Below are positions 1 to 14,000 of a DNA stretch of 64,000 bases, piece after piece; position 1 is the stretch's first letter; the number at the start of each line of letters is the position of its first letter. Where the stretch lies: contig CM024766.1 of NCBI GenBank assembly GCA_014218235.1, positions 23,099,346-23,163,345 of the forward strand, read 5' to 3'. A program made the translations under genes and the position numbers. Origin of the DNA: Colocasia esculenta (Eukaryota > Streptophyta > Magnoliopsida > Alismatales > Araceae). The notes under the pieces are model-generated. The model saw nothing but the letters and a program-made list of their open reading frames with translations. It was not told the DNA's origin and did no database searches.

Positions 1-2886
1 TCTTCCAAAGGTATGTCACCTACTACACCTGTACGCCGAAGCAAGTAATGAGTCTAAAAGACTCAGCAAATAACTCTACACATACCATACATGTACATAT
101 CATAGCAGGTTTTACACACACACTTACAAGACACAACATATAGCATGCGTGACATTGAAATAACAACCTTATTTGGAATTCTACTAAAGAAACACATGAT
201 TCATGCTTTCAGATTTTCTAAATCAAAATCTCCTATCACATGCTCCCTAATCATTCCTACACATGAAAGTTCTACTTACAATTAAACTAAACATGAGAGC
301 AATCTAGCATGACTAGCTTACATACATGAAAGGAAACATTGCTAACATGGTTACTACTTATTCATACACCTACACATAACCAATTTACATACTTTAAGCT
401 TTCTGCTTTCACATGGACTAGGAAGCATAACCAACACATGGGAGCTACTTAATTAATTTAAGTTACTTCATGAAGGCACATAAGCATGGGATTACTTACA
501 CATCACTAAGAATCATTTCTAACATGAATCTAAGCAATTTGCACATGTAAAGCATGGTTACAAGTACATTTAGTTTGTTGTTTTAACATGATTTCAAATT
601 ACTACAACATGGATTACAAATTCACAACCCTCACATTTTGGTTTTACATTTTTACACAAATTCTAATTCACGTACTTCACTTTTTACACATTGCACATTT
701 ACACATTGTTCACACTACACAATTTGCACATGATCACAATCACATTTCACATTTCACATTTTACACTTTAGTGTCGTGACACATAGTCCAAACCACCATA
801 AGGACACATCACATCACATACACATAGACGTCACCTAGGCAATGCAGTGATGACTCTTGGACTGCGCAGACCGGGAGAACAAGTCTCCACCCTAACCAGT
901 GGTACTTGTCCACCTCCAGGATTCATCCTAATGCCCTTAGGATCACAACACATTGAACCTTCTCAGGGGGACTTTTTCCTAATACGGTTCCACTGCCCTC
1001 TATGGAAGCAGTGTCACACTTGGCACAATTTACACATTTACCGATTTTTAACACATCTTTACACATGTCACTTGTCTCTCATTCATTTTCTCACTCACAC
1101 AAGGGCTCTATTTTTCCTAACATGATTCTACAGTTAACAAGGATCACATGTTCAGAATTTGCACAAATCAGATCACACACACATGTCACATTATTCCAAC
1201 ATTAGCATGCATTTTTCTTTTCACATTTCTCGCATGGAAAATTCATATTTCACTATATAGTTGTCTAAACGACTTGAAAATTTAACCACATGCTGATCTC
1301 AAGTTTATGATTCCACATAATAATTTTCAGATTTTTCTGACTCAAAATGAAGTTACAGAAATTTAACATCGATTTCACATCATTATTCATAATGCAAATT
1401 AACATGGAGTTGAACATAATCACAAATCTAACAGCTCACTGTCTGTACCCTAGCATGCACAGGGTTACAGAGTTTATTCCCGAATTTATCGAGCAACATG
1501 CAATTTACTGGAAATTTAACACGACCTATGCATGATTTCTATTTTCCAAAACAAAAATTTCCATAATCATACAAGCATGGGGAAAAAAAATGTCAGAAAC
1601 TCAGAGCACAGATATGATCAAGCATACATGGTCTAACAAATTTGAGCAACAAAACTTTGCCACGAATCATTAGGATCATGGTGAGTACACATTGCCATTC
1701 TTTTCGCATACACATTAGATAGACAAATAAACTCAACCACCCCGAAATAGATGTACATTCATTCTCCCATTCATCACATTAGCTAGTGTACATAGCATAT
1801 AAGAGTTACATTATATCCTCATCGCAAAGCACGTCGAAATTAATCATATAAAAGGGCAAAACAGTTCACTGTTCTGTCCAGACGAACTTGGCGGCGGTCA
1901 CTGTCCGTTCTAGGAGTGGATGACAAGATCGCTGGACGCACACCTGGATCTCGGCGTCAAGGGCATTGACGCCAAGTTCCTGTCAGTGCAGAAACACAGA
2001 CCGAACTCCAGAAATCAAGAAGAATGGGGGATCTAGGACACGAGGAAAAATATGTAAAAATCACAAAACCCTACTAGACATCTACATGGACGATAAGGGT
2101 AAGTTACTTGCCTCTAGAAAGTACTCCAGACGGATCTAAATGGCGGTGAAGCTCTCCTTATGCAGTCCCAAGAAAGCCTTCCTCCGGGTTCCTAAGCAAT
2201 CTTCACAGCAAATCGAGGTCGGGGATGCCTTCCTCGATGTTCCAGCTACCTCCTTGTCGTGGTAGATGGCCGGAACAAGCTTCAGATCGCCGGAATGAAG
2301 CCTCCAAAGTTGGGTCTTTGCATAGCTCCGAGCTAGGGTTTTTCTTCTCCTTCTTCTCCTCTTGCAAAGAGATCCAAGAGAGGTTTTCTGGGGTTGCAAA
2401 AGGCTTGGTAAATAGGAGAGGGGGTTCTCCTTTCACGCAGGCTTGACAAGAAGCCTTTCAGACCGTTGGAGACAGCTCCCCAATGGGTGAGCTAGCTTGC
2501 TCCCAGAATTCTGGGCTCTGCAACGCATGCAGGTCAGAGAAGTTGGCGTCCACATCTCTGGACGTTGGACTTAGTGTTGGCATCCATAGGGTTGACACTG
2601 ACACAACATCGACGTCTATTGATATTGACACCAATCTGGCCTTCGGCCAGAACTCTAAAACATGCAGAAACCATGCACATCTTATACCTATATATGTGCA
2701 ATATGTATACGTTATCATGTACACACTACCATCATACCATTATACATTATTTACATCTAATTTATACACATGCAATAGTATACATAGTATACTAAATAGT
2801 ACTTACGTAGATATTTACATACGTACATACACGACAAGAATTATTTAGATGCAACCACAAATGCAACAAAATTCGAGGGCCTTACA
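1..2886 (-). repeat. 3' LTR of element A, truncated by window edge
   Basis: The sequence is nearly identical to 8171-11058, with small indels. It ends on the plus strand in GGGCCTTACA, the complement of the LTR start TGTAAGGCCC. By comparison with the complete copy about 380 bp lie beyond the left edge. It carries inverted-repeat words (GGCGTCAA and TTGACGCC, five bases apart, near 1955-1980) and a block with CCTAGGCAAT near 835-845 that recurs in other Tekay-type LTRs here. Confidence 0.92.
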
Positions 2887-2918
2887 CCCTCTCCCCCTTA
2901 AAGAAACTTCGTCCTCGA
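2887..2918 (-). other. Polypurine tract and conserved pre-PPT motif of element A
   Basis: Directly next to the LTR the minus strand reads TAAGGGGGAGAGGG (2887-2900), a polypurine tract for plus-strand DNA priming. Just before it is TTCGAGGACGAAG (about 2905-2918), a motif commonly seen between pol and the PPT of plant gypsy elements. A close relative of this motif occurs at 15550-15566 in element B. Confidence 0.85.
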
Positions 2919-2931
2919 AGTTAGAACGACA

Positions 2932-5900
2932 CTACTCAAACAAAAGGGGATACTTCTTCTTCATCGCATCCTCATGCTCCCACGTAGCCTCCTCTTATGA
3001 GAAGTTCCGCCATAGGACCTTCACCGACGCAATACTCTTGTTCCTGAGATGCTGAACCTTTCTGTCAAGAATAGCTACTGGTTGCTCGACATACGACAGA
3101 TCTGGCTAAATCTCCACTGGCTCATGACTAATCACATGAGACGGATCTCGGACGTACTTCCTGAGCATTGAAACGTGAAAAACGGGATGAACACTAGCCA
3201 AAGATGGGGGTAATGCTAGCTCATAAGCCACGCTGCCCAATCGTCTGAGAATCTCATATAGGCCAATGAACCTAGGGCTCAACTTACTATGCCTGCCAAA
3301 TCTGACAACACCTCGAGTAGGCGATATCTTCAAGAAGGCATGATCACCTACCTCGAACTCAAGATCCTTCCTCCTGCTGTCGGCATAGCTCTTCTGCCTA
3401 TCCTGAGCCGCAACAAGCCTCTTTCTGATAAGCTGGATCTTATCTGAAGTCTCCTGAACCAACTCCGGACCGATCGGCTGCCTATCACCAGTCTCCTCCC
3501 AACATAAAGGAGATCTGCAGGGCCTACCATACAACGCCTCGAATGGAGCCATACCAATACTTGCATGAAAGCTGTTGTTGTATGCGAACTCCACTAGAGG
3601 TAAATGACGCTCCCAATCATCCTTCCAATCCAATACACACGCTCTCAGCATATCCTCGAGCGTCTGGATAGTCCTTTCGGACTGTCCATCAGTCTGGGGA
3701 TGAAACGCCGAACTGAGCTTCAGCTCCGAACCTAAAGCATCCTGAAGACCCTTCCACAACCTCGAAGTAAATCTCGGATCTTGATCCGAAATGATTGACT
3801 TCGGCACACCATGCAATCTAATGACACTACTAACATACAATCTAGCTAAACTCTCTACTGACTGCTTCTTCTTTATAGGCAAGAAATGAGCAGTCTTCGA
3901 GAATCTATCTACAACTACCCAAATCGAGTCATTGCCCCTTCTAGATCGAGGCAAACCCGAAACAAAGTCCATAGTGACAACTTCCCACTTCCACACTGGG
4001 ATGTCCATCCTTTGCATAAGGCCGGATGGTCGCTGTCGCTTGGCCTTCACCTGCTGGCATACTAAACACCGAGATACATAATCCGCTACATCCCTCTTCA
4101 TGCCAGACCACCAAAAGGATCTCTTCAAATCTTGGTACATCTTCGTGTTACCGGATGAATAGAGAATCACGATCTGTGAGCCTCCGCAAACACATGCTCA
4201 CGGACATCTACCAAATCAGGGACACAAACACGGTGCTGAAATCTAATCACACCGTCCTCATCACGAGCAATGCCTGCCTTGCCCACTAACTCTAAGAGTC
4301 TAGGGTCGGCTCCCTGTTGCTCGATCACCTCATCCAAAACCGAGGACCTAAGGGATAACTAAGCTACAAAATCCTGACATAGCGATGGCTCTAACTCAGT
4401 CTACGCGCAAGCCACATCTTCCAATCCTGCTGGAGAGATGGCCTCTTTCTACTCAGAGCATCCGCTACGACATTCGCCTTCCCAGGGTGATACTGAAGGT
4501 CGAAGTCATAGTCCTTCAAGAACTCAATCCATCTTCTCTGCCTCAGGTTTAATTCCTTTGGGGAGAAAAGATACTTCAAGCTCTTGTGGTCGGTAAACAC
4601 CTCGAATCTGACACCATAAAGATAGTGCCTCCAGATCTTTAGTGCATGAACCACTGCTGCGAGCTCCAAGTCATGAGTCGGATAGTTCTTCTCATGCTCC
4701 TTCAATTGACGAGAAGCATAAGCCACTACCCTTTCTGCTGCATTAGCACACAGCCTAAACCAATCCGAGACGCATCCGTGTAGATAGCAAAACCCTCTAC
4801 ACCGCTCGGTAAGACTAACACCGGGGCTGTCGTGAGCTTAGTCTTCATAATTGAAAACTACTCTCACACTTCTCGGACCAAACAAACTTCACTCCTTCCT
4901 GGTAAGCTGAGTCAAAGGGGTGGCGATGGATGAAAATCCCTCAATAAATCGCCGATAGTAACCACTAAACCAATAAAACTACGAATCTCCGAAGGGGTTT
5001 GGGAATCTCCCAATCCATAACTGCCTGGACCTTTGCTGGATCAACTGCAACACCAGCACCGGAGATAACATGCCCGAGGAAATGAACCTCGCGCAACCAG
5101 AAATCGCACTTGCTGAACTTAGCATACAGCTTGTGCTCACGAAGAACCTCTATTACTACCCTCAAATGCTGACGGTGTGTGGCCTCGTCCGGAGAGTAGA
5201 CCAACACATCATCAATAAACACTATGACAAAGCTATCTAAATACGGCCTAAACACCCTGTTCATGAGATCCATGAACGTTGCAGGGGCGTTGGTCAATCC
5301 GAAAGGAAGGACCAAAAACTCATAATGTCCATAACGGGTTCTAAACGCCGTCTTGGACGCATCCTCACTCCGAATCCTCAACTGATGATAACCAGATCGC
5401 AGATCAATCTTAGAAAAGGTTGATGCATCTCGCAACTGGTCAAACAAATCATCAATACGAGGTAAGGGATACCTGTTCTTCACAGTCACTTGGTTCAGCT
5501 TTCTGTAGTCAATGCATAACCTAAGTGACCCGTCTTTCTTCTTGACGAATAATACAGGTGCGCCCCAAGGGGAAACACTAGGGCGAATAAATCCCTTATC
5601 AAGCAATTCTTACAACTGCCTCCTCAACTCGGCTAACTCCGCAGGTGCCATCCGATATGGAGCCTTCGAGATAGGAGAGGTGCCCGGAAGCAACTCTATG
5701 GTAAACTCTATCTCTCTATCCGGTGGCAATCCAAACAAGTCATCAGGAAAGACATCTGGAAAATCCTGCACTACCTCAATCTTCGCAAGAGTAGGTGACT
5801 CATCAGCCTCTGGTACTAACACCACGCTGGCAAGAAAAGCGTCACAACCCTTATTTACCATGCGCATCGCCTTCATGGCAGAGATGACTAACTTTCCAGC

Positions 5901-6245
5901 CAAGTTCCTTGGCAAGGGATGAGAGAACTCGTCCTCACCAGGAATGTGGAAAACAATCCTGTTTTGGCGACAATCCACTAACGCATAGTGCTCCTCTAGC
6001 CAATCCAGACCCAGAAAAGCATCATAGTCCTTCATCTTTAGCAAGAAGAAACACCCATCTAGGATTCTATCCTCAATGCACACAGGTAACGACGGAATGC
6101 ACTTCCTAGTCGATACCGTACCCGCAGGGGTGTGCACAGACAAAGGGACCTCTAAATCCTCAGACTCTACACTTGACTCTAGGGCTAACTGCCTAGCGAA
6201 CCGCTCGGAAATGAATGAGTGAGTAGCACCCGTATCAAACAAAAC
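2932..6245 (-). pseudogene. pol: Element A pol: protease, RT, RNase H, integrase, chromodomain-like tail
   Basis: Protease starts near 6240 with FDTGATHSF (active-site DTG). RT occupies about 5606-4965 with [17 protein letters not shown] and the catalytic FIDD motif. RNase H is at about 4726-4391 ([11 protein letters not shown]). Integrase is at about 4290-3106 with the HHCC region and the core motifs SIISDQDPRF and HPQTDGQSERT. A Tekay-type chromodomain-like tail ends in KYPLLFE and stop at 2932. The frame is broken by stops near 5604, 4173 and 3104 and by a frameshift between RT and RNase H. Three of the stops fit C-to-T changes of CAA, CGA and CAG codons. It is non-functional as read. Confidence 0.92.
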
Positions 6246-7042
6246 CGAGCGTGCACACCTAAAAGTAAAACCGTACCTTCGGTGACATGCTCTGCCTGCT
6301 CGGCGTCCTCACGAGCTAAAGCAAACACTCGAGCTGGGGCTCGAGGCCTTCCTGGTCTTCCTGTAGCTGGCGCTGCTGCCGCTACCGCTGGGGCTGGCGC
6401 TCCACGCTGAGCTCCCTGCTGAAGTCTTGGGCAATCCTTGATCTTGTGGTCGCTGCTTCCGCACTTCAAGCACTTGCCCGTAATCATCCAACATTCGGTA
6501 CCACCATGTGTCTTCCCACAGTGGGGACACTCTTTCTTCACACCGGGGGAACGTACAGAAGGTACCTGAGTACTGCCGACTGCTACTGGTCGCTGCTGTT
6601 TCGGGTACACCGCTTTCTTCTTGTCTTGCCGTTGGAATGTCGCTGCTGGCCTCTTCTGCGAAGTTTTCTTTTCTTCTAGGTATTGCTCCATCTCTCCCTC
6701 CTGCCTACAAGCAGCACTAAGGGCCTCGTCCAACGTGCGGTGGTCAAATGCCACGAGTCTCGTCCACAGTGATGGCTTGAGTCACATCACGAACTTCTTT
6801 GTCTTCCTGCGCTCGTCTGCCATGATATGAGGTGCATACTTAGAGAGTTCAGAAAATCTTGCCTCATATTCCAGCACGGTCATGGAGCCTTGAGCCAAAG
6901 ATAAAAATTCTTGTTCCATCCGATCTTGCACATGCTCGGGGACGAACTTGGCCCGAAAGAGCCTCACGAACTCGTCCCACGCAACATCAATAGCTCCGTC
7001 CTCAAATCGGGTACGCAGCATTGAAGCCCACCAAACATCAGC

Positions 7043-7119
7043 CTGCAATACACCGCTCATAAGCACCATCTAAACAATTCTAACTCAACAAACATACAAG
7101 CGTATAAACTAAAGCATAC
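7043..7119 (-). other. Intron-like gap 2 in element A gag
   Basis: A 77-bp segment runs from GTATGC to TTGCAG between ATYMLQ and ADVWW, in phase 0. Element E has a 77-bp segment at the same codon position (63008-63084). Confidence 0.7.
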
Positions 7120-7311
7120 CTGTAGCATGTAGGTGGCTAATGTGACCTTATCCTCATCTGCACACCTGATGGCTCAGAAGATCTTTTCTATCTCCCTCAT
7201 CCAGCTTTCTGCCAACAACGGATCGCTCTCCCCCTTAAAAGAGGGTGGCAGCATCCTCTTGAATCTCTCCATGGTAGAAGGTCCACCATAGTCCTGAGCT
7301 GGTACTTGAGC

Positions 7312-7398
7312 CTGCTACAGTACACAGCAAGCAATACACAATAAACACAATACCATATAATTAAATAAACAGACTATAAATCATTTTATTAGTCTAAC
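7312..7398 (-). other. Intron-like gap 1 in element A gag
   Basis: An 87-bp segment runs from GTTAGAC to GTAGCAG on the minus strand. It sits in phase 0 between LEAQ and AQVPAQ. It contains an in-frame stop, so only removal gives a continuous gag. The same position holds 86 bp in element E and 83 bp in element 2. Confidence 0.7.
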
Positions 7399-7774
7399 CT
7401 GAGCCTCCAACTGTGCCTGGAGTGCTGCCTGGGTATGAGCCTGCGTCTGCATGGCTTGCACCAGACCTTGCATGAATACTCCATAATCCACAGGCGGCGG
7501 TGGGGGAAGTACAGGACCTTGCGGTGTCGGGGCCTGCTACTCCGCCCGCTCGTCACGTCTCGGCTCGTCCTCACGGGCCGACGCTCCGCCACGCCTACCT
7601 CTCAAAGCCATGGCTGTAATAAATTTCAGCCACCGTTAGAGCTAGGTTACTAAGTTTTCTAACCAGTTTCTTATCTATTTTTCACTTCTTATTAGTGTTT
7701 TCTACACATGGGACATACTTAGCATGCAATGGGGATGATGACTTATGTATATTCATGTGCAATATCAACCGGTC

Positions 7775-7786
7775 GCTCTGATACCA
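7775..7786 (-). other. Primer-binding site of element A (initiator Met tRNA)
   Basis: The minus strand reads TGGTATCAGAGC, matching the 3' end of plant initiator tRNA-Met. It lies 5 nt inside the LTR edge at 7792 and fixes both the LTR boundary and the minus-strand orientation. Confidence 0.93.
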
Positions 7787-7791
7787 ATCTC

Positions 7792-10700
7792 TGTAGCGAC
7801 CCTCATTATATCGGTACGGTTATACCAACCCACATCGATATAGTGACGTTGCCACAGTGGGACATTTACCCACAATAACATTCATTCTGAGATACACGTG
7901 AATATAAGAACGAGTAAGCGGAAGTAAAAGAACCACTGTCTTCATTTATTCACATCCACATTTAACATACATGATTCGATAACATTTAAAGAACTAAAAG
8001 TCCACATAATTAAATTGCTGAAAATCAAATACATAATCGTCCATACTTAACATTTCTTTCCATGATAGTGCTAATACAATGTTTCAATTACATACATCAA
8101 AATGCCAAAATGTCACAACTACGCTCCACAACTACTACTACTCCCCGCGCTCGGAGTCGCTTTCCACGGTCTCTTCAAAGGTGTGTCACCTACTACACCT
8201 GTACGCCGAAGCAAGTAATGAGTCTAAAAGACTCAGAAAATAACTCTACACATACCATACATGTACATATCATAGCAGGTTTTACACACACACTTACAAG
8301 ACACAACATATAGCATGCGTGACATTGAAATTAACAACCTTATTTGGAAATTCTACTAAAGAACACATGATTCATGCTTTCAGATTTTCTAAATCAAAAT
8401 CTCCTATCACATGCTCCCTAATCATTCCTACACATGAAAGTTCTACTTACAATTAAACTAAACATGAGAGCAATCTAGCATGACTAGCTTACATACATGA
8501 AAGGAAACATTGCTAACATGGTTACTACTTATTCATACACCTACACATAACCATTTACATGCTTTAAGCTTGCTGGTTTCACATGGACTAGGAAGCAACC
8601 CAACACATGGAGCTACTTAATTCATTTAAGTTACACATGAAGGCACATAGCATGGATTACTTCACATCAATAAGAATCATTTCTAACATGAATCTAAGCA
8701 ATTTGCACATGTAAAGCATGGTTACAAGTACATTTAGTTTGCTGTTTTAACATGATTTCAGATTACTACAACATGGATTACAAATTCACAACCCTCACAT
8801 TTTGGTTTTACATTTTTACACAAATTCTAATTCACGTACTTCACTTTTACACATTGCACATTTACACATTGTTCACACTACCCATTTGCACATGATCACA
8901 ATCACATTTCACATTCACATTTTACACTTTACTGCCATGACACATAGTCCAACCACCATAAGAAGGACACATCACATCACATACACATAGACGTCACCTA
9001 GACAATGTAGTGACGACTCTTGGACTGCGCAGACCGGGAGAACAAGTCTCCACCCTAACCAGTGGTACTTGTCCACCTCCAGGATTTCATCCTAATGCCC
9101 TTAGGATCACAACACATTGAACCTTCTCAGGGGGACTTTTCCCTAATACGGTTCCACTGCCCTCTATGGAAGCAGTGTCACACTTGGCACAATTTACACA
9201 TTTACCGATTTTTAACACATATCTTTACACATGTCACTTGTCTCTCATTCATTTCTCACTCACACAAGGGCTCTATTTTTCCTAACATGATTCTACAGTT
9301 AACAAGGATTACATGTTCAGAATTTGCACAAATCAGATCACACACACATGTCACATTATTCCCACATTGGCATGCATTTTTCTTTTCACATTTCTCGCAT
9401 GGAAAATTCATATTTCACTATATAGTTGTCCAAACGACTTGAAAATGTAACCACATGCTGATCTCAGGTTTATGATTCCACATAAAAATTTTCAGATTTT
9501 TCTGACTCAAAATGAAGTTACAGAAAATTTAACATCGATTTCACATCATTATTCATAATGCAAATTATCATGGAGTTGAACATAATCACAAATCTAACAG
9601 CTCACTGTCTGCACCCTAGCATGCACAGGGTTACAGAGTTTATTCCCGAATTTATCGAGCAACATGCAATTTACTGGAAATTTAACACGACCTATGCATG
9701 ATTTCTATTTCCCAAAACAAAAATTTCCATAATCATACAAGCATGGGGAAAAAAATGTCAGAACTCAGAGCACAGATAGGATCAAGCATACATGGTCTAA
9801 CAAATTTGAGCAACAAAACTTTGCCATGATCATTAGGATCATGGTGAGTACACATTGCCATTCTTTTCGCATACACATTAGATGGACAAATAAACTCAAC
9901 CACCTACGAAATAGATGTACATTCATTCTCCCATTCATCACATTAGCTAGTGTACATAGCATATAAGAGTTACATTATATCCTCATCGGAAAACACGTCG
10001 AAATTAATCATATAGAAGGGCAGAACAGTTCGCTGTTCTGTCCAGACGAACTTAGCGGCGGTCTCTGGCCGTTCCAGGAGTGGACGGCATGATCGCTGGA
10101 CGCACACCTGGATCTCGGCGTCAAGGGCATTGACGCCAAGTGCCTGTCTGTACAGAAACACAGACCGAACTCCAAAAATCAAGAAGAATGGGGGATCTAG
10201 GACATGAGGAAAAATATGTAAAAATCACAAAACCCTACTAGACATCTACATGGACGATAGGGGTAAGTTACTTGCCCCTAGAAAGTACTCCAGACGGATC
10301 TAAATGGCGGTGAAGCTCTCCTTGGGCAGTCCCAAGAAGCTCCCAAGAAAGCCTTCCTCTGGGTTCCTGAGCAATCTTCACAGCAAATCGAGGTCGGGGA
10401 TGTCTTCCTCGATGTTCCAGCTACCTCCTTGTCGTGGTAGATGGCCGGAACAAGTTTTAGATCACGGAATGAAGCCTCCAAAGTTGGGTCTTTGCACAGC
10501 TCCGAGCTAGGTTTTTCTTCTCCTCCTTCTCCTCTTTCAAAGAGAGCCAAGAGAGGTTTCTTCTGGGGTTGCAAAAGGCTTGGTAAATAGGAGAGAGGGG
10601 CTCTCCTTTCACGCAGGTTGACAAGAAGCCTTTCAGACCGTTGGAGACAGCTCCCCAATGGGTGAGCTAGCTTGCTCCCAGAATTCTGGGCTCTGCAACG

Positions 10701-11058
10701 CATGCAGGTCAGAGAAGTTGGCGTCCACATCGCTGGACGCTGGACTTAGTGTTGGCGTCCATAGGGTTGACGCCGACACAACATCGACGTCTATTAATAT
10801 TGACGCCAATCTGGCCTTTGGCCAGAACTCTAAAACATGCAGAAACCATGCACATCTTATACCTATATATGTGTCATATGTATACGTTATCATGTACACA
10901 CTACCATCATACCATTCATACATTATTTACATCTAATTTATACACATGCATGCAATAGTATACTAACTAGTACTTACGTAGATATTTACATACGTACATA
11001 CACGACAAGAATTATTTACATGCAACACAATAATGCAACAAAATTCGAGGGCCTTACA
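7792..11058 (-). repeat. 5' LTR of element A (complete, 3267 bp)
   Basis: It starts TGTAGCGACC next to the PBS and ends GGGCCTTACA at 11058. Almost all of it aligns to 1-2886. Inverted-repeat words built on GACGCC/GGCGTC cluster at about 10050-10140 and 10715-10815. The conserved block with CACCTAGACAAT lies near 8995-9006. No protein-coding ORF is credible. A clear TATA box is not visible; the nearest candidate is the weak CTATTTACC near 10580. Confidence 0.93.
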
Positions 11059-14000
11059 TGCCGTGCCACCTGGGGATGGAGAGACTGTACCTATAGCTCC
11101 AATTCCACCAGGAGTGGAGGTGCCTTTTGTAGCACCCTTGCCACCACCACCTCCAGTGTTAGTAACAGAAGAACCAGTGATGCAAGTTGAGAAGTTTCTG
11201 AGATTGCAGCCGCCTACTTATTAGGAGAGCCGAATCCAGATACAGCAGGACACTGGGTTCATGAGATTGAGAGGGTCTTTACGACCATGAGGTGTCCGGT
11301 AACAGATAAAGTCGTGCTAGCTGCCTACCAGTTGCGGGGTTTTGCATTGGAATGGTGGCGATTAAAGATGCAGACCACTTTTGCAGGCAGGACAGAAGAG
11401 GCTATCGCTTGGTCAGAATTTCTTGATGTATTTAACAATACATTCTTTCCGATTCAAGTACAGCAATTGAAAAGGGAGCAGTTCCGAACACTCCAGCAAG
11501 GTAACTCTTCAGTTTTAGAGTACCAGATGCGATTTATGGCACTCAGCAGATATGCACCTTATGTAGTATCGGATAATAATATGATGGTTGAATATTTTAT
11601 TCGAGGTTTAAGAGTAGAATTTCAGAATGCAATAGTGCCACTTATGTGTAAAACAGTGGAAGAAGCAGCTTAGAGGGCAGCTACGTTGGAAAGGTCTATT
11701 AGAACTCGTCAGGTGGGCGAGTCAGATTCAGGTAGTTCTCAGCTACCGCAGTAGTCAGTGGGTGTGAGTAAGGGTAAAGCACCAACAGGACCTTCTCCAT
11801 TAGGTTTTGGTAAGTGGGACCAGAAATTGAAGCAAGCATTTAAAGGTAAAGGAAGAGGATGGGAGTCGACAACAATTTCAGCAAGGTTGTGGTAGGCCAG
11901 AGGTGGAGGAGTCACCGCAGAGTACTGCCAGACAACCCATTATTCCACCAGGGTATAGATGTTATAATTACAATCAGCCGGGGCATTTGATCTGTAATTG
12001 CCCCTATCCGAGAGAGTATGGATATGGAAGAGGTGTGCAGCAGCAACCGCAGCAGTTTCAGCAGCCACAGGTAGGTCGTGGCAGAGGAGTACCGTAGCAG
12101 CGGGGAAGGGGTCGGGTTATGGCTATCACCCGAGCCCAGGCGGAGGCATCGAATATGATAGAAGGTACTTTACCTCTTTATGACTATTCAGCAAGAGTTT
12201 TATTTGATTCGGGTGCCTCTCATTCTTTTATTTCCGAAGAATTCCTAGATTGTATGATTCATCATTTGAAAGAGGAATCCTGTGAGTTGGTAGTGGAAGT
12301 TCTCTCAGGTGAGTTTATGCTTACTTCGAGCTATATAGATGAAGCTCCTGTTGTGATTGAAGGAAACCAGATGCCAGGTCAGTTGTGCCTGCAGTTGACA
12401 GATTATGATATTATTTTGGGAATGGATTGGCTTGGACTTATGGATCACTGTTAGATTGTAGAAAGAAGAGGATCAGGTTTTCCATCCTAATGGTTCAGTG
12501 TTTGACTATCAAGGTATGCCTTCTGTACTTCTAAATTTATAATTTCTGCAATCAGAGCTAGAAAGCTAATAAATGCAGGGTGCGTGGCTTATTTAGCCTC
12601 GTTAGTCTGGTAGAGGCAGTCAGCAGGGGAGGCAGTTCCGTGGTTAGGGAATTTGCTGATGTTTTTCCGGAAGATTTGTTGGTTTAGCTCACGTAGAGAG
12701 GTGGACTTTACCATTGAGTTACTGCCAGGTACCATGCCATTTCTAAAGCTCCATATTGAATGGCACCAGCAGAACTTAAAGAATTGAAAAAGTAATTAGA
12801 AGAGCTATTGCAGAAAGGGTTTATTAGACCGAGTCATTCCCCATGGGGAGCACGGTATTATTTGTGAAAAAGAAAGATGGAAGTTTTCGTATGTGTATTG
12901 ATTATAGAAAGTTGAATGATGTGACCATTAAAAATAAGTACCCGTTACTAAGAATAGATGATCTGTTTGATCAGTTGCAATCAGCGAAGGTATTTTCTAA
13001 AATTGATTTGAGGTCGGGTACCTTCAGTTAAGAATTAAAGAGGAGATATAGATAAACACATTCAGAACCAGATATGGTCACTATGAATTTGTGGTTATGC
13101 CATTTGGGCTGGCCAATGCTCCTGCAGCTTTTATGATCTGATGAATAGAATTTTCCATCCGTATTTAGACCAATTCATTGTGGTCATTATAGATGATATT
13201 CTGATTTATTCAGCTTCTGAAGAGGAGCATGCTACTCATTTAAGTTTACTCTTCAGTTATTAAGAGACAATCAGTGTTTGCTAAATTTAGTAAGTGTGAG
13301 TTTGTTGAAGGAAATTCAGTTTTTGGGTCATGTCATCTCGGGATGGAGTGGCAGTCGATCCAAGTAAAGTGGAATCGGTGATGAAGTGGGAAGTGCCTAA
13401 GACAATCATGAGATTAGAAGCTTTTTGGGGTTAGCAGGTTATATAGGCGCTTCATACAAGATTTTTCTAAGATTGCGGGAACCCATGACTAAATTAACCA
13501 AGAAGGGTGTGCCATTTGTGTGGTTTGGTGAATGTCAGAAAAGTTTTATGGAGTTGAAGAAGAGGCTTACATCAGCACCTATATGGGCGTTACGGAAGGA
13601 AGTGGTGGTTTTGGGTATATACAGATGCTTCAAGGAAAGGACTTGGCGCAGTGCTTATGCAGCATAATAAAGTGATAGCTTATGCGTCCAGGCAGTTGAA
13701 GCCGGAGAAGAGAAATCCCCACCATGATTTAGAATTAGCAGCAGTTGTGTTTGCTTTGAAAATGTGGAGGCATTATCTGTATGGCGAGAGATTTGAAATT
13801 TTTACAGATCATAAAAGCTTAAAGTATATCTTCTCGCAGAAAGATTTAAATCTTCGTCAGCGTAGGTGGGGTGAATATTTGAAGGATTATGACTTCAGTT
13901 TGCTTATCATCCGGATAAGGCCAATGTGGTAGCGGATGCCTTGAGTAGAAAGTCATATAAAGTCAAATGATGGTCAAGGAATGGAAATTGTATGAGGAAA

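Larger units (their letters stand above)
6246..7611 (-). pseudogene. gag: Element A gag with two intron-like gaps and two zinc knuckles
   Basis: I start at the ATG at 7611, because the same MA-type start follows a YAG in three copies in this window. Exon-like blocks are 7611-7399, 7311-7120 and 7042 downward. Together they read through the gag core (RFEDG, RAKFVPEH, GSMTVLEYEARF) into CPHCGKTHGGTECW and CLKCGSSDHKIKDC, two nucleic-acid-binding knuckles. Both gaps begin GT and end AG and fall between codons. Stops occur at 7537-7539 (TAG for CAG), 7174-7176 (TGA for CGA) and 6782-6784 (TGA for a Gly codon). A frameshift separates gag from the protease. Confidence 0.88.
1..11058 (-). mobile_element. 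Tekay/Del-like Ty3/gypsy retrotransposon (element A)
   Basis: Two long direct repeats (1-2886 and 7792-11058) flank a minus-strand gag-pol. In element orientation the order is 5' LTR, tRNA-Met primer site, gag with two zinc knuckles, protease, reverse transcriptase, RNase H, integrase, a chromodomain-like tail, polypurine tract, 3' LTR. That order and the tail place it with the Tekay/Del chromoviruses (family knowledge). The outer end of the 3' LTR lies outside the window, so the target duplication cannot be tested. The right edge interrupts another gypsy gag (element B), so A is the younger of the two. Stops and frameshifts in gag-pol suggest it cannot make its own proteins. Confidence 0.93.

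Noticed and set aside
847..1205. Short ORFs in the Tekay LTRs, repeated at 9062-9442
   Set aside because: They lie in non-coding LTR sequence, are not conserved between LTR subfamilies and have no family match.
7775..7786. Possible tRNA gene at the GCTCTGATACCA sites (also 16471, 25125, 43668, 62346)
   Set aside because: Only about 12 nt match the tRNA 3' end and each lies at an LTR edge, so these are primer-binding sites.
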